NCBI GenBank assembly: GCA_913050545.1
Contig: CAJWZY010000010.1
Span: 1-18,026 of the forward strand
Direction: 5' to 3'
Length of the DNA stretch: 18,026 nt
Origin: an uncultured bacterium
GTDB lineage: Bacteria > Planctomycetota > UBA8108
A model generated the notes under the pieces. The model was not told the origin of the DNA and did not search any database. It worked only from the letters and a program-made list of their open reading frames with translations. Every line of letters begins with the position of its first letter. Within the stretch, counting starts at the first letter, position 1. Of this stretch, positions 1-7,160 are shown in pieces. The position numbers were made by a program, and so were the translations under genes.

Positions 1-6
1 CTTCAT
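1..6 (-). CDS. Possible start of a divergent leftward gene (edge, 2 codons)
   Basis: Only ATG AAG is inside the window, so the product cannot be known. The start is proposed because the leftward strand carries GGAG (complement of 14-17) six bases before this ATG, and a well-formed promoter (complement of 88-60) lies about 50 bases further upstream. The rest of the gene would lie to the left of the window. It could equally be a chance ATG. Confidence 0.35.
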
Positions 7-59
7 GGTCTGCTCCGCAATCGTATGTTCGCTGTCAGCGGGAATTTAAAAGACTCCGC

Positions 60-88
60 ATTCTATGAAAGGGTTCCGGATGGGTCAA
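60..88 (-). promoter_or_regulatory. Sigma70-like promoter facing left
   Basis: On the leftward strand, TTGACC (complement of 83-88; 5 of 6 to consensus) is followed after a 17-base spacer by TAGAAT (complement of 60-65; 5 of 6). It would start RNA near position 53, ahead of the possible gene starting at 6. This is a match by eye, without transcript evidence. Confidence 0.5.
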
Positions 89-149
89 TACAGGCGGCTG
101 TGGTGACCTGCGGCTGTAACAGGACCGCGCGACCCCTGTCTTTCGAGGC

Positions 150-177
150 TGGACAATCGCCCTCGCGGTTTTACAAT
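150..177 (+). promoter_or_regulatory. Sigma70-like promoter for the toroid protein gene
   Basis: TGGACA at 150-155 (5 of 6 to consensus), a 16-base spacer, and TACAAT at 172-177 (5 of 6). The start of transcription would be near 184, giving a leader of about 80 bases that contains the hairpin at 193-228. The promoter is back to back with the leftward one at 60-88. Confidence 0.5.
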
Positions 178-192
178 GGGTAATCCAAGGAA

Positions 193-228
193 GCCGGCGG
201 CTGTGATTATCAGCCGGGCAGGTTTTTT
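193..228 (+). terminator. Hairpin followed by a T run: terminator or leader attenuator
   Basis: CGGCTG (198-203) and CAGCCG (211-216) are perfect inverted arms around a 7-base loop. GCC (193-195) and GGC (217-219) can extend the stem past a two-base bulge, and six T follow at 223-228. It has the form of a weak intrinsic terminator. No complete upstream rightward gene is visible, and it lies downstream of the proposed promoter at 150-177, so it may sit in the leader of the gene at 265. Confidence 0.4.
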
Positions 229-264
229 AGGCTCATAATTTTTCTTCATGGGGAAGAACCGGGA

Positions 265-2181
265 ATGTCTCTCAATAGAAATTCGATCATCACGGCGGCT
301 CTGATACTTGTTTTAACTGGTTCCCTGCGGGCGAATGACCGAATCGGGGAAGCCATCGATGCGGGCACCGATTACCTTCTTGGCCAGGTAAAAGGCAAGC
401 AGGTAGGCACCCGGGCCGAGGGCCAGGTTGCCCTCGAGACCTATGCCCTGGTTGTCTCGGGTATCAGCGTCAACCACCCGGTGGTAAGGAGGAATTTTGA
501 TTACCTCTTCGGCCGCCTCTCCAAGAGCAAGCACACCTATACCCTGGCCTGTTACATCTTCGCTCTCGATGCCGCCATCTCCCAGATTGAGCAGGATCTC
601 CTGATCCTCGCACCGGCCAAGGTGCAGGTGATGTTCAAGGATGACCCGCGCATCGGCAAGCTCTACCGGCCGCACCTGAAAAAGGCGGTCGATAACCTCG
701 CTTCTATTCAGATGGCCGGAGGCGGAGGCTGGAGCTATGGCCCCTCCAAGGACAGGTTTGACAATTCCAACGTGCAGTTTGCGGTGCTGGGCCTTGGAGT
801 CGGGGTCAAGCGGAACATCCCGATCAACAGAAAGGTCTGGCTGAAGATCCTGGACCACTTCGTCCTCGGCCAGCAGGAAAAAGGCCCCGAGGTCGAGGAG
901 CGGGTCACGATGATGAAGCCGTCGGATATCGACGCGTGGAATTCAAAGGTCAAGTTGATCGATGGGGACAAGAAGGAGCCTGAACCCGCAGCCAAAAAGG
1001 GTGCCAGGCCCAAGAAGAGCGACAAGGGCCGCACCACGGTCGTTGTGACGCCGGAGAATCCCGAGGTGGGTCTCGAAGGTATCAAGGTCTATTCAAGGGG
1101 GTTTGATTACACCAATAAAGGTGGCGCCACCTGGAATATGACCTGCGCAGGGCTGTCATCCCTGATTCTCGCTCGCGAGGTCCTGGAGAAGAGAGTTCCC
1201 AAGCAGCAGCTCAATGCCTTGAACAAGGCGGTGCGCGATGGCTACGGCTACCTGATGACCCACTGGAAGCCGACCGGGAGCTACTACGGAATGTACAGCC
1301 TGGAGAAGGTCGGAGACCTTGGCGATATCAAGCTCTTCAACAAGCACGACTGGTTTGAAGAAATGTCGGGCCATCTCATCGGCCAGCAAAGGGCAGATGG
1401 GAGCTGGGTCAGTTCCCATGGTCACGGCGAAAATGGAGAGCCCCGTATTGCCTCTTCCTTCGCCCTGCTGATCCTCAACCGGGCCAGCTCGCTGATCACC
1501 AAGAATCCCAACAGCCGTATTATTGTTTCGGGTAAGAGCAATCCAGGTGAGAGCGGTGCCAGGGACTGGGTCTTTATTCCCGAGCTTGATAAGACGGTTC
1601 ACTATCCCACCCTGATGCGCCACATCCGCATGCGTCCCAATGTCAAGTTGATCAAGTTCCTCGAGAACATCGTCGAAAACTATCCCCAGGAGTTCCGGGG
1701 TGAGCTCATTCCGGATATGGCCAGTGTACGCGACTCGATCAGGAGCAAGTCGGTTCGAACGGTTATCGACTCCCATCTCGAGCAGATCACCGGGTACGAA
1801 TACAAGGAATGGAAGGATTACCTGAAATGGCATCGCAGGTGGGAGAGGGTCATGGCGATCGGTGTCTCCAAGAAGAAGGAAAACGTACAGGACCTGCTGA
1901 ACTATTACGCCAGCACGAAGAAGAGCGTGACGCTGAAGAAGGCGGTCATGTGGGCCCTGGTCCAGTGCCAGTCCAAAGAGGCCCTGCCACTTCTGCTCGC
2001 CGACCTCGACAGCTCTCATGAGACCGTTCGCCGGTCGGCCTACGGTTTCATCAAGGCCTACTTCATCAACTTCCCGCCGTCCTTCAATGCGGCGGCCGCA
2101 GAGGCAACGAGAAAGGCCCAGGCTGAGAAGGTGCGCGTCTGGTGCAGTGCCGAGATGGCCAGACAGAAAGCCAGGGGATAG
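265..2181 (+). CDS. Exported prenyltransferase/squalene-cyclase-like toroid protein with HEAT-like C-terminus
   Basis: The 638-residue protein starts at an ATG preceded by GGGGAAG. Residues 1-23 form a signal peptide, with likely cleavage after LRA. Residues 30-410 carry alpha/alpha-toroid repeats like those of terpene cyclases and prenyltransferases: GGGGWSYG near 152-159, GGATWNMTCAGL near 287-297 and a QW-like QQRADGSW at 374-381. A Lys-rich linker at about 231-257 breaks the toroid. The C-terminal third (about 525-625) is helical and HEAT-like. The DxDD acid of squalene-hopene cyclase is not obvious, so a binding or structural role in the periplasm is more likely than cyclase activity. 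Such proteins are common and uncharacterised in Planctomycetota. The next gene follows after 29 bases and is probably co-transcribed. Confidence 0.75.
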   Translation: MSLNRNSIITAALILVLTGSLRANDRIGEAIDAGTDYLLGQVKGKQVGTRAEGQVALETYALVVSGISVNHPVVRRNFDYLFGRLSKSKHTYTLACYIFALDAAISQIEQDLLILAPAKVQVMFKDDPRIGKLYRPHLKKAVDNLASIQMAGGGGWSYGPSKDRFDNSNVQFAVLGLGVGVKRNIPINRKVWLKILDHFVLGQQEKGPEVEERVTMMKPSDIDAWNSKVKLIDGDKKEPEPAAKKGARPKKSDKGRTTVVVTPENPEVGLEGIKVYSRGFDYTNKGGATWNMTCAGLSSLILAREVLEKRVPKQQLNALNKAVRDGYGYLMTHWKPTGSYYGMYSLEKVGDLGDIKLFNKHDWFEEMSGHLIGQQRADGSWVSSHGHGENGEPRIASSFALLILNRASSLITKNPNSRIIVSGKSNPGESGARDWVFIPELDKTVHYPTLMRHIRMRPNVKLIKFLENIVENYPQEFRGELIPDMASVRDSIRSKSVRTVIDSHLEQITGYEYKEWKDYLKWHRRWERVMAIGVSKKKENVQDLLNYYASTKKSVTLKKAVMWALVQCQSKEALPLLLADLDSSHETVRRSAYGFIKAYFINFPPSFNAAAAEATRKAQAEKVRVWCSAEMARQKARG

Positions 2182-2210
2182 CAATCCCCCTGAAACCTGG
2201 GACAGGCTCT

Positions 2211-3164
2211 GTGAGACGCTGGATCATCATCGCTAACCTGGTCGGCCTGGTACTTCTCGGGCTGCTGTTCGGCTTAGCCGTTCTCCTGGAGGACGAGCGC
2301 GAGGTGGACCAGGTGGGGCTCGGGGCGGTGACGGCAAGTCACCAGGAGGATCTGCTTGCCGCCAGCGGGCCGCTATTGAATTACGAAGACCCCTACCTGC
2401 GCGGACGTGGAGACTGGTTTCGTGCGCGCTATGCAGGCCTGCGCCAGGAGCTGGAGAAGCTGGAGATTCCTGACGAGGGGCTTTACGAAACCAGGGTTCT
2501 GCGTTCAGCAGTGACAGAGGGCCCCTGGTTGGCGAATCTCTCGCAAGAGGACCAGGAGCGCCGCAAGGTAGCCGAGGGCCAGGTCGTCGAAGCGCAGGCC
2601 GTCTTCACCCTGCCGGGTATTAAGCCTCTCGACGCCCTTTCTTTCCTGATCTGTTCAGATTTCAAAGCGCAGATCCCAAGTGATGCAATGGACCACATCG
2701 GCCAGGTGTTTCCGGGGTCTCGGAGCTCCGCGGAGCTCGAGAATTCCTGCCTCGATGAGCCGCCTGAGCTGAAACCCAACCAGGTTCTGACCCATGAAGT
2801 CTGGAAACCTGCCCTGCTTCGAAAGGGCACCGATATCTGGTTTATCAACGAGCTGCGGCGGGAAGGAGACTGCATGTTTTTTATTTACCGCCTGGTGAAG
2901 TCCTGCCAGCCTTCGGATTCATATAACCAGGTTCGCCTTGCCACGGGTCAGTACGCAGTCGTGCCCACGGAGTCGGGCTGCGCTGTTCTTCTCAAGAGCT
3001 ATTACAACGGCCAGGCGATTCCCGGGGGGTTTGATTTCGTGGTGAGGAGCCGCACCAACTCCTTTTACAAGGGGATCGCGAAATTCCTGGCAGAGAAGAT
3101 TCCTGCCTGGCAGCCATCGGAGTCCGCCAGGGAATGGATCAAGGGTATCGGGATAGAGGACTAA
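2211..3164 (+). CDS. Membrane-anchored protein with START-like domain
   Basis: This is a 317-residue protein. The GTG at 2211 is chosen because it opens directly on a short basic stretch (MRRW) and one strong hydrophobic helix (about residues 4-26). The alternative GTG at 2142 would overlap the preceding gene and place 23 polar residues before the helix. The rest is predicted to be outside the cytoplasm. Residues about 120-305 read like a START/SRPBCC lipid-binding fold: a KAQIPSD-type segment, alternating strands with VWKPALL, GQYAVVPTESGCAVLLKSYY, then PGGFDFVV and a long C-terminal helix. The fold is inferred by pattern; no ligand can be named. Its stop codon overlaps the stop of the opposite-strand lipoprotein gene. 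Confidence 0.6.
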   Translation: MRRWIIIANLVGLVLLGLLFGLAVLLEDEREVDQVGLGAVTASHQEDLLAASGPLLNYEDPYLRGRGDWFRARYAGLRQELEKLEIPDEGLYETRVLRSAVTEGPWLANLSQEDQERRKVAEGQVVEAQAVFTLPGIKPLDALSFLICSDFKAQIPSDAMDHIGQVFPGSRSSAELENSCLDEPPELKPNQVLTHEVWKPALLRKGTDIWFINELRREGDCMFFIYRLVKSCQPSDSYNQVRLATGQYAVVPTESGCAVLLKSYYNGQAIPGGFDFVVRSRTNSFYKGIAKFLAEKIPAWQPSESAREWIKGIGIED

Positions 3165-3640
3165 CGTCCTGAGCGCCGGATGGTGGTCCCGCCGAAGGAG
3201 TTGACAGTTCTCGACCGCCCTGTACTCGCAGTGGACACCGCCCGCCTTGTGACGCTTTCCTGCTCATGCAGTGGGGGGATATAGATGAGCAGCTGGTTGG
3301 TTACAGCATGGGGAACGATTCGCACACCGGGTCCGTAGCGGCTTTCAAGAAGAGGCCGCAGCGTCTGGGCGAGATCTTCTGCGCGCAGCCAACGGCAGGG
3401 GTAGATCAGCGTACGGTTGACCCTGATGGCGTAATCACCCCGCTTGAGGCGCTGACGCTCCAGCTCTTCGAGCTCACCATGGGATCTGCCGGCAGTGCCC
3501 TCCAGGCCGGTAACCTTCTCATCAAAGTTCTCATCGAGGCCGGCCTCCTGGAGACGTCCTTCGATGGATTCACAGCCACTGAAAGAGATTCCCGCAAGGA
3601 GGAGGGAGCTGAGGGATAGATAGCGGAAGGTGGTGAACAT
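3161..3640 (-). CDS. Small lipoprotein with secretin N1 (NolW)-like domain
   Basis: This is a 159-residue protein. The N-terminus has a hydrophobic segment (about 8-20) and a lipobox-like FSGC ending at Cys23, so it is probably a lipoprotein, with Phe instead of Leu at -3. Residues about 73-123 match the N1/NolW ring-building fold of secretins: RAEDLAQTLRPLLESR, then VRIVP and TNQLLIYIPP. No secretin barrel is present, so it may be a pilotin-like or stand-alone peptidoglycan/complex-binding lipoprotein. The tail is Ser/Thr/Arg-rich. No clear Shine-Dalgarno is seen before the ATG. It starts 40 bases after the transporter gene and may be the last gene of that cluster, and its stop overlaps the convergent gene by 4 bases. 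Confidence 0.6.
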   Translation of the reverse strand: MFTTFRYLSLSSLLLAGISFSGCESIEGRLQEAGLDENFDEKVTGLEGTAGRSHGELEELERQRLKRGDYAIRVNRTLIYPCRWLRAEDLAQTLRPLLESRYGPGVRIVPHAVTNQLLIYIPPLHEQESVTRRAVSTASTGRSRTVNSFGGTTIRRSGR

Positions 3641-3680
3641 TTTATTAGTCGTTAAGGGGAGTCCTGTTGAAGCATCTATC

Positions 3681-4850
3681 CTACCTTTCCCCGTCTTTGC
3701 CGCCCCGGTATTTTTTGAAGATCAGCAATTCCACCACGAGGGCCAGGAGAATCAGGGCTCCCGCTGCTGCCAGGGCGACAGCCGGCCAGTCCGGGAGGGC
3801 CCAGGCGGCAGCCCCGCAGACCAGGGGGCCCGACATCAGTCCGAGCGAGAGTATGGCCTCGTGCAGGCCGCTGTTCCTGCCCGCCTTCGAAGAGGCGGCA
3901 AGACCGTAGTAGAAGCTCAGCGAGTAGGACATGGAGCAGAATATTCCGAGCAGGGGCAGGAGGATGAAATAGTGGGACAGGCTGTCTGCGCCGCTCAGCA
4001 CAAGAAGCGAAGCGGCAGCCAGGAGCTGGATGAGAAAAAGCCAGGCCGGGGAATAATTCCAGCCCTTGAGCCTGCGCAGGGTGAAGAACCCCCCGAACCT
4101 GGCCAGGTTGAGGCTGAGAGCCAGCAGGCCAACCATTCCCAGGTCGATTCCCAGGTGCTTTTCGCCCAGGTAGGGAAGCTGGTTGGTGATTCCGTTGATG
4201 GCGAAGTATGCCGAGAAATTTGCCACCCATGCCACCAGCAGCAGGTGGGCGCCGCCGGTGCCAACCTCGATGGCCTCCTCGCTGTCGGTTTCGGGGCGCG
4301 GCTTTATTCGAAGTGGTGGCAGCAGAAAAATGAGGGCCAGCCCGGAGAGGACCACCAGGAGAAGGGTTCCTGCCTCGAAGCTGAGCCAGCTATAGAGCTC
4401 GGGGCCGCCGTAACTTCCCAGGCAGATGCCCAGGGCCCAGACGCAATTGAAGGTTCCCGCGGTTTTCCAGAGGTTCCCTGGATTGCTGGTCTCTCCCATC
4501 TCGCGCTCCAGCGGAGCCCAGTAGAAGCCCAGGCCAACCCCGAGAATCGGGGCCGCGAGGTAGAGGTCTCCGAGACTGTCGCTGAAATAGATGACCGGAA
4601 GGGCAACCAGCGAGACGATTGCCGCTCCAGGCAGGTAGAGCGCACGGGAGCCGAAACGGTCACTCAGGCGCCCTGTGAGTATGCAGACAATCGTATAGGT
4701 TGCCTGGATGATGGTGCCGATCAGGCCCAGCTCGAGGGGGTCTGCTTCGAAACTCTTCAACGCCCGCATCGGCAGGAGCAGATTGGCGCCATAGGCCGCG
4801 GCGTCCATGCAGAAGGCGGCAGCGTAAATTCGCAGGCGGGCTGTGGACAT
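3681..4850 (-). CDS. MFS transporter
   Basis: The 389-residue protein is almost entirely hydrophobic, with about twelve predicted membrane helices. The loop after helix 2 has GRLSDRFGSR (residues 60-69), the major-facilitator motif A (GxLxDRxGRR type). A polar central loop near PRPETDSEEAIE separates the two halves of six helices. The family moves small molecules by proton symport or antiport; the substrate cannot be read from sequence. Its start lies 30 bases after the glycoside-hydrolase-like gene, so it is probably part of the same transcript and may take up or export a product of the two secreted enzymes encoded upstream. The Shine-Dalgarno is weak (AGAGG about 11 bases before ATG). Confidence 0.85.
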   Translation of the reverse strand: MSTARLRIYAAAFCMDAAAYGANLLLPMRALKSFEADPLELGLIGTIIQATYTIVCILTGRLSDRFGSRALYLPGAAIVSLVALPVIYFSDSLGDLYLAAPILGVGLGFYWAPLEREMGETSNPGNLWKTAGTFNCVWALGICLGSYGGPELYSWLSFEAGTLLLVVLSGLALIFLLPPLRIKPRPETDSEEAIEVGTGGAHLLLVAWVANFSAYFAINGITNQLPYLGEKHLGIDLGMVGLLALSLNLARFGGFFTLRRLKGWNYSPAWLFLIQLLAAASLLVLSGADSLSHYFILLPLLGIFCSMSYSLSFYYGLAASSKAGRNSGLHEAILSLGLMSGPLVCGAAAWALPDWPAVALAAAGALILLALVVELLIFKKYRGGKDGER

Positions 4851-4880
4851 GAACTCAGGAGGCCTCTTTGAAAGCCGGTT

Positions 4881-7160
4881 TCACCAGATCTTCGTTTTCA
4901 ATTCCCCGTTCACCTTGAAGATGCGGCCGCCGAGGCTGATCCTGCCCGGCTCCATACCCTGGTAGATTCGAACCTGCTCAGCCCTGAGGTACATTTTGCC
5001 CTCAAGCGAACGGACAGTGAAGAAGGCGGGCTGGTCGTAGACGAGGCCGTCGACTTCCAGGGCGCAGAAGGCGAGAAAGAAGGGGTGGCGAATATAGAAA
5101 CCGTAGGGGGGCAGCACGACCTTCGCCACCTCGTCGCGCCAGGGCTTCTTACCGAAGTTCACCAGGACGCGCAGGTCTGCGCTGAAGAAGCTTTCCTGGA
5201 CGGATCCATCGGGTGTCAGGAACCGGTGGCTGGTAAGCCGGTTGCGTGCGCAGAGGGGGGCCAGCCAGGAGGCGACCTCGTAGGTGTTCTTGATGAAGAT
5301 ATCGTGCGGCGTCAGCATCCTGCCCTGGCTCCAGCCGCCTTCGCGCGCGAAGAGCGATGATGGGTTCTGTGCTGACCCCGGCGAAGGAGTCTCTTCGGGC
5401 TTCTCGAAATAAAGTCCAGGGGGGAGCTGGTAGACAGGTGCCTGGCCGTAGAGCAGGTAGCTGAGGAAGCCGGCTGCATCCGCCGGGCCCAGCGCCTGTT
5501 TGTGGCTGCCGCTGAGCCGGGCGTTGTGGCCGAAGGTTGCAGGAAGCAATGGAAACAGGTTTGTAGAGGAGGGCTCGGCAAGCTTTGAATGCAGGGCCGT
5601 GGAACCAAGGGCAGCGATGCGAAAATCTTCGGGAAGGGCGGGGGTTATTCCTGCAAGGCCGAAGATCGTGTCGACGTCCTGTAGAAGAGCCGCCCGGTTT
5701 TCAAGCAGCTGCGCCCAGTCTGTCGTTGCGGAGTTTGCCGTGGAGGCCTCCTGGATGACCAGGAGCTGGGGGTCGAAAATCGACTTCAGGTTGTGGAGGC
5801 TCTCCCTGGCCCTGGCCGTACCGACTGCCGCCTGCCAGGAGGACTCGCGGTCGAAGCCGCTCTCGATCGGGGCCTTGTAGAGCTGTTCGAGATCAATCGA
5901 GAGTCCGAAGAGATGACCCCGCGACCGGATCTGCCTTGCTGCCAGGGCAAGCGCCTCGTTGCCGCCGCACTCCTGCGCTGCGTTCCATTCGGAAAGATCG
6001 CCGCCGGCTCCATTTCCTGTTGCCAGCCAGTCGCCGGCGACGATGGCGGCGCGCTCGATACCGAGAACTTCCTTCCAATGCCGGGAAATCGCTGCCAGCT
6101 GCTTGAAGTCGTAACGTATCTCGCGTCCGGCAAGGGGGGAGCTGGCCTCGGCTGTCATGGAGGGACGCCACATGGCCGCTCCGATGAAGGATCTCAGGCT
6201 TTCCTCCTTGGAGGTTTTGTAGCGCAGGGAGGGGATCTTTTTCCTGCTGTTGACCCAGCCGCCGTAGACACGGGCAGTCTCCAGGATCTCCATGTTGATC
6301 TCTGTGGGGACCAGGAACAGTAGCTCAGCGCTGTGGGCACTGAAATCTACCGAGGTGAAGATTCCGCGCTTGCCGGGGAAGGTGTCCCCTTCGACAGCCT
6401 CTCTCTCGATGGTGATCGCGGTTTCGGGGTCTTTCCAGCACAGCGCCAGTGGTCCACCGAGCCGGGTGAGTCCGAGGACCGGAAGGGAGTACCCGTTTTC
6501 GGCCGCGGCTGCGGGAAGGTCCTGGAAACGGTCGAGCTTCAATTGGAGGGGAGCTGCGTTTGCCGCAGGGTAGAGCTCTCCGACTCCGCGGGGCACGAGG
6601 ACTTCGCCTGCATCGGAGTCACTCACCCAGAGGGCCCGGTCAAGGAGGCGGATCCCCGACACCTGCTCCCTGCTCTCTTCAGGAATGTCAAAAAGGAGAG
6701 AGAGGATGTTCCTGCCCTTGATGATTCTCCACTCGATCCAGACGGGCGGGATCTTACCGATGCTGGAGGCTGCCCGGAACCTGATTCGCTCGGAGTTGGA
6801 GGTCAGCTCCTCGACCTTGTCGACAGGGACAAGCTGGCCGTTACTTAGCCGCAGGGAGCAGAAACCCTTGCGGCCCCAGGACGAGTAGTACTCGCTGTTG
6901 GAGCGGCGTATGCTGAGCACGAAGCTCGAGTTGTGGCGATCCATGTGGAGACGGAAAGATGAGCCTTCAAGCGCCAGGGGCTCGAAGACCCAGCTGGAGA
7001 GCGCCTGGCGACGCTTCTGGATTTCCGCGTCGACCTTTTTCTCCTCGTCGTCCTGGCCATATCCGTGGCCTGCCACAGCAATGCTGAGGGTCGCGATAAT
7101 AAACAGGCGCAGCGCGGGCGATACCTTCCTCGGGGTGCGGGAGCGGGAGTGGATCATCAT
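4881..7160 (-). CDS. Secreted glycoside-hydrolase-like protein (GH101/DUF5696-like)
   Basis: This is a 759-residue protein. Residues 1-36 form a signal peptide with likely cleavage at GYGQ-DD; the gene opens with two Met codons. Residues about 55-300 are beta-rich with many aromatic residues, as in the N-terminal sandwich of large glycosidases. A middle region (about 340-600) looks like a TIM barrel, with segments such as LFGLSIDLEQLYK, PQLLVIQEAS, NLFPLLPATFGHNARLSG and GFLSYLLYGQAP that recall GH101/DUF5696 proteins. The C-terminus (about 650-759) is again beta-rich. The catalytic acids cannot be assigned with confidence. The ATG overlaps the stop of the acylase gene (ATGA), implying translational coupling. 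The family call is an inference from pattern only; secretion and gene integrity are firm. Confidence 0.5.
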   Translation of the reverse strand: MMIHSRSRTPRKVSPALRLFIIATLSIAVAGHGYGQDDEEKKVDAEIQKRRQALSSWVFEPLALEGSSFRLHMDRHNSSFVLSIRRSNSEYYSSWGRKGFCSLRLSNGQLVPVDKVEELTSNSERIRFRAASSIGKIPPVWIEWRIIKGRNILSLLFDIPEESREQVSGIRLLDRALWVSDSDAGEVLVPRGVGELYPAANAAPLQLKLDRFQDLPAAAAENGYSLPVLGLTRLGGPLALCWKDPETAITIEREAVEGDTFPGKRGIFTSVDFSAHSAELLFLVPTEINMEILETARVYGGWVNSRKKIPSLRYKTSKEESLRSFIGAAMWRPSMTAEASSPLAGREIRYDFKQLAAISRHWKEVLGIERAAIVAGDWLATGNGAGGDLSEWNAAQECGGNEALALAARQIRSRGHLFGLSIDLEQLYKAPIESGFDRESSWQAAVGTARARESLHNLKSIFDPQLLVIQEASTANSATTDWAQLLENRAALLQDVDTIFGLAGITPALPEDFRIAALGSTALHSKLAEPSSTNLFPLLPATFGHNARLSGSHKQALGPADAAGFLSYLLYGQAPVYQLPPGLYFEKPEETPSPGSAQNPSSLFAREGGWSQGRMLTPHDIFIKNTYEVASWLAPLCARNRLTSHRFLTPDGSVQESFFSADLRVLVNFGKKPWRDEVAKVVLPPYGFYIRHPFFLAFCALEVDGLVYDQPAFFTVRSLEGKMYLRAEQVRIYQGMEPGRISLGGRIFKVNGELKTKIW

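Noticed and set aside
1156..2184. 342-codon open frame on the leftward strand
   Set aside because: It is antisense to the toroid protein gene, has no recognisable fold and no ribosome site.
3630..4871. 413-codon open frame on the rightward strand
   Set aside because: It lies opposite the MFS gene, is very rich in Gln, Glu and Gly without any domain, and is explained by high GC in the transporter gene's complement.
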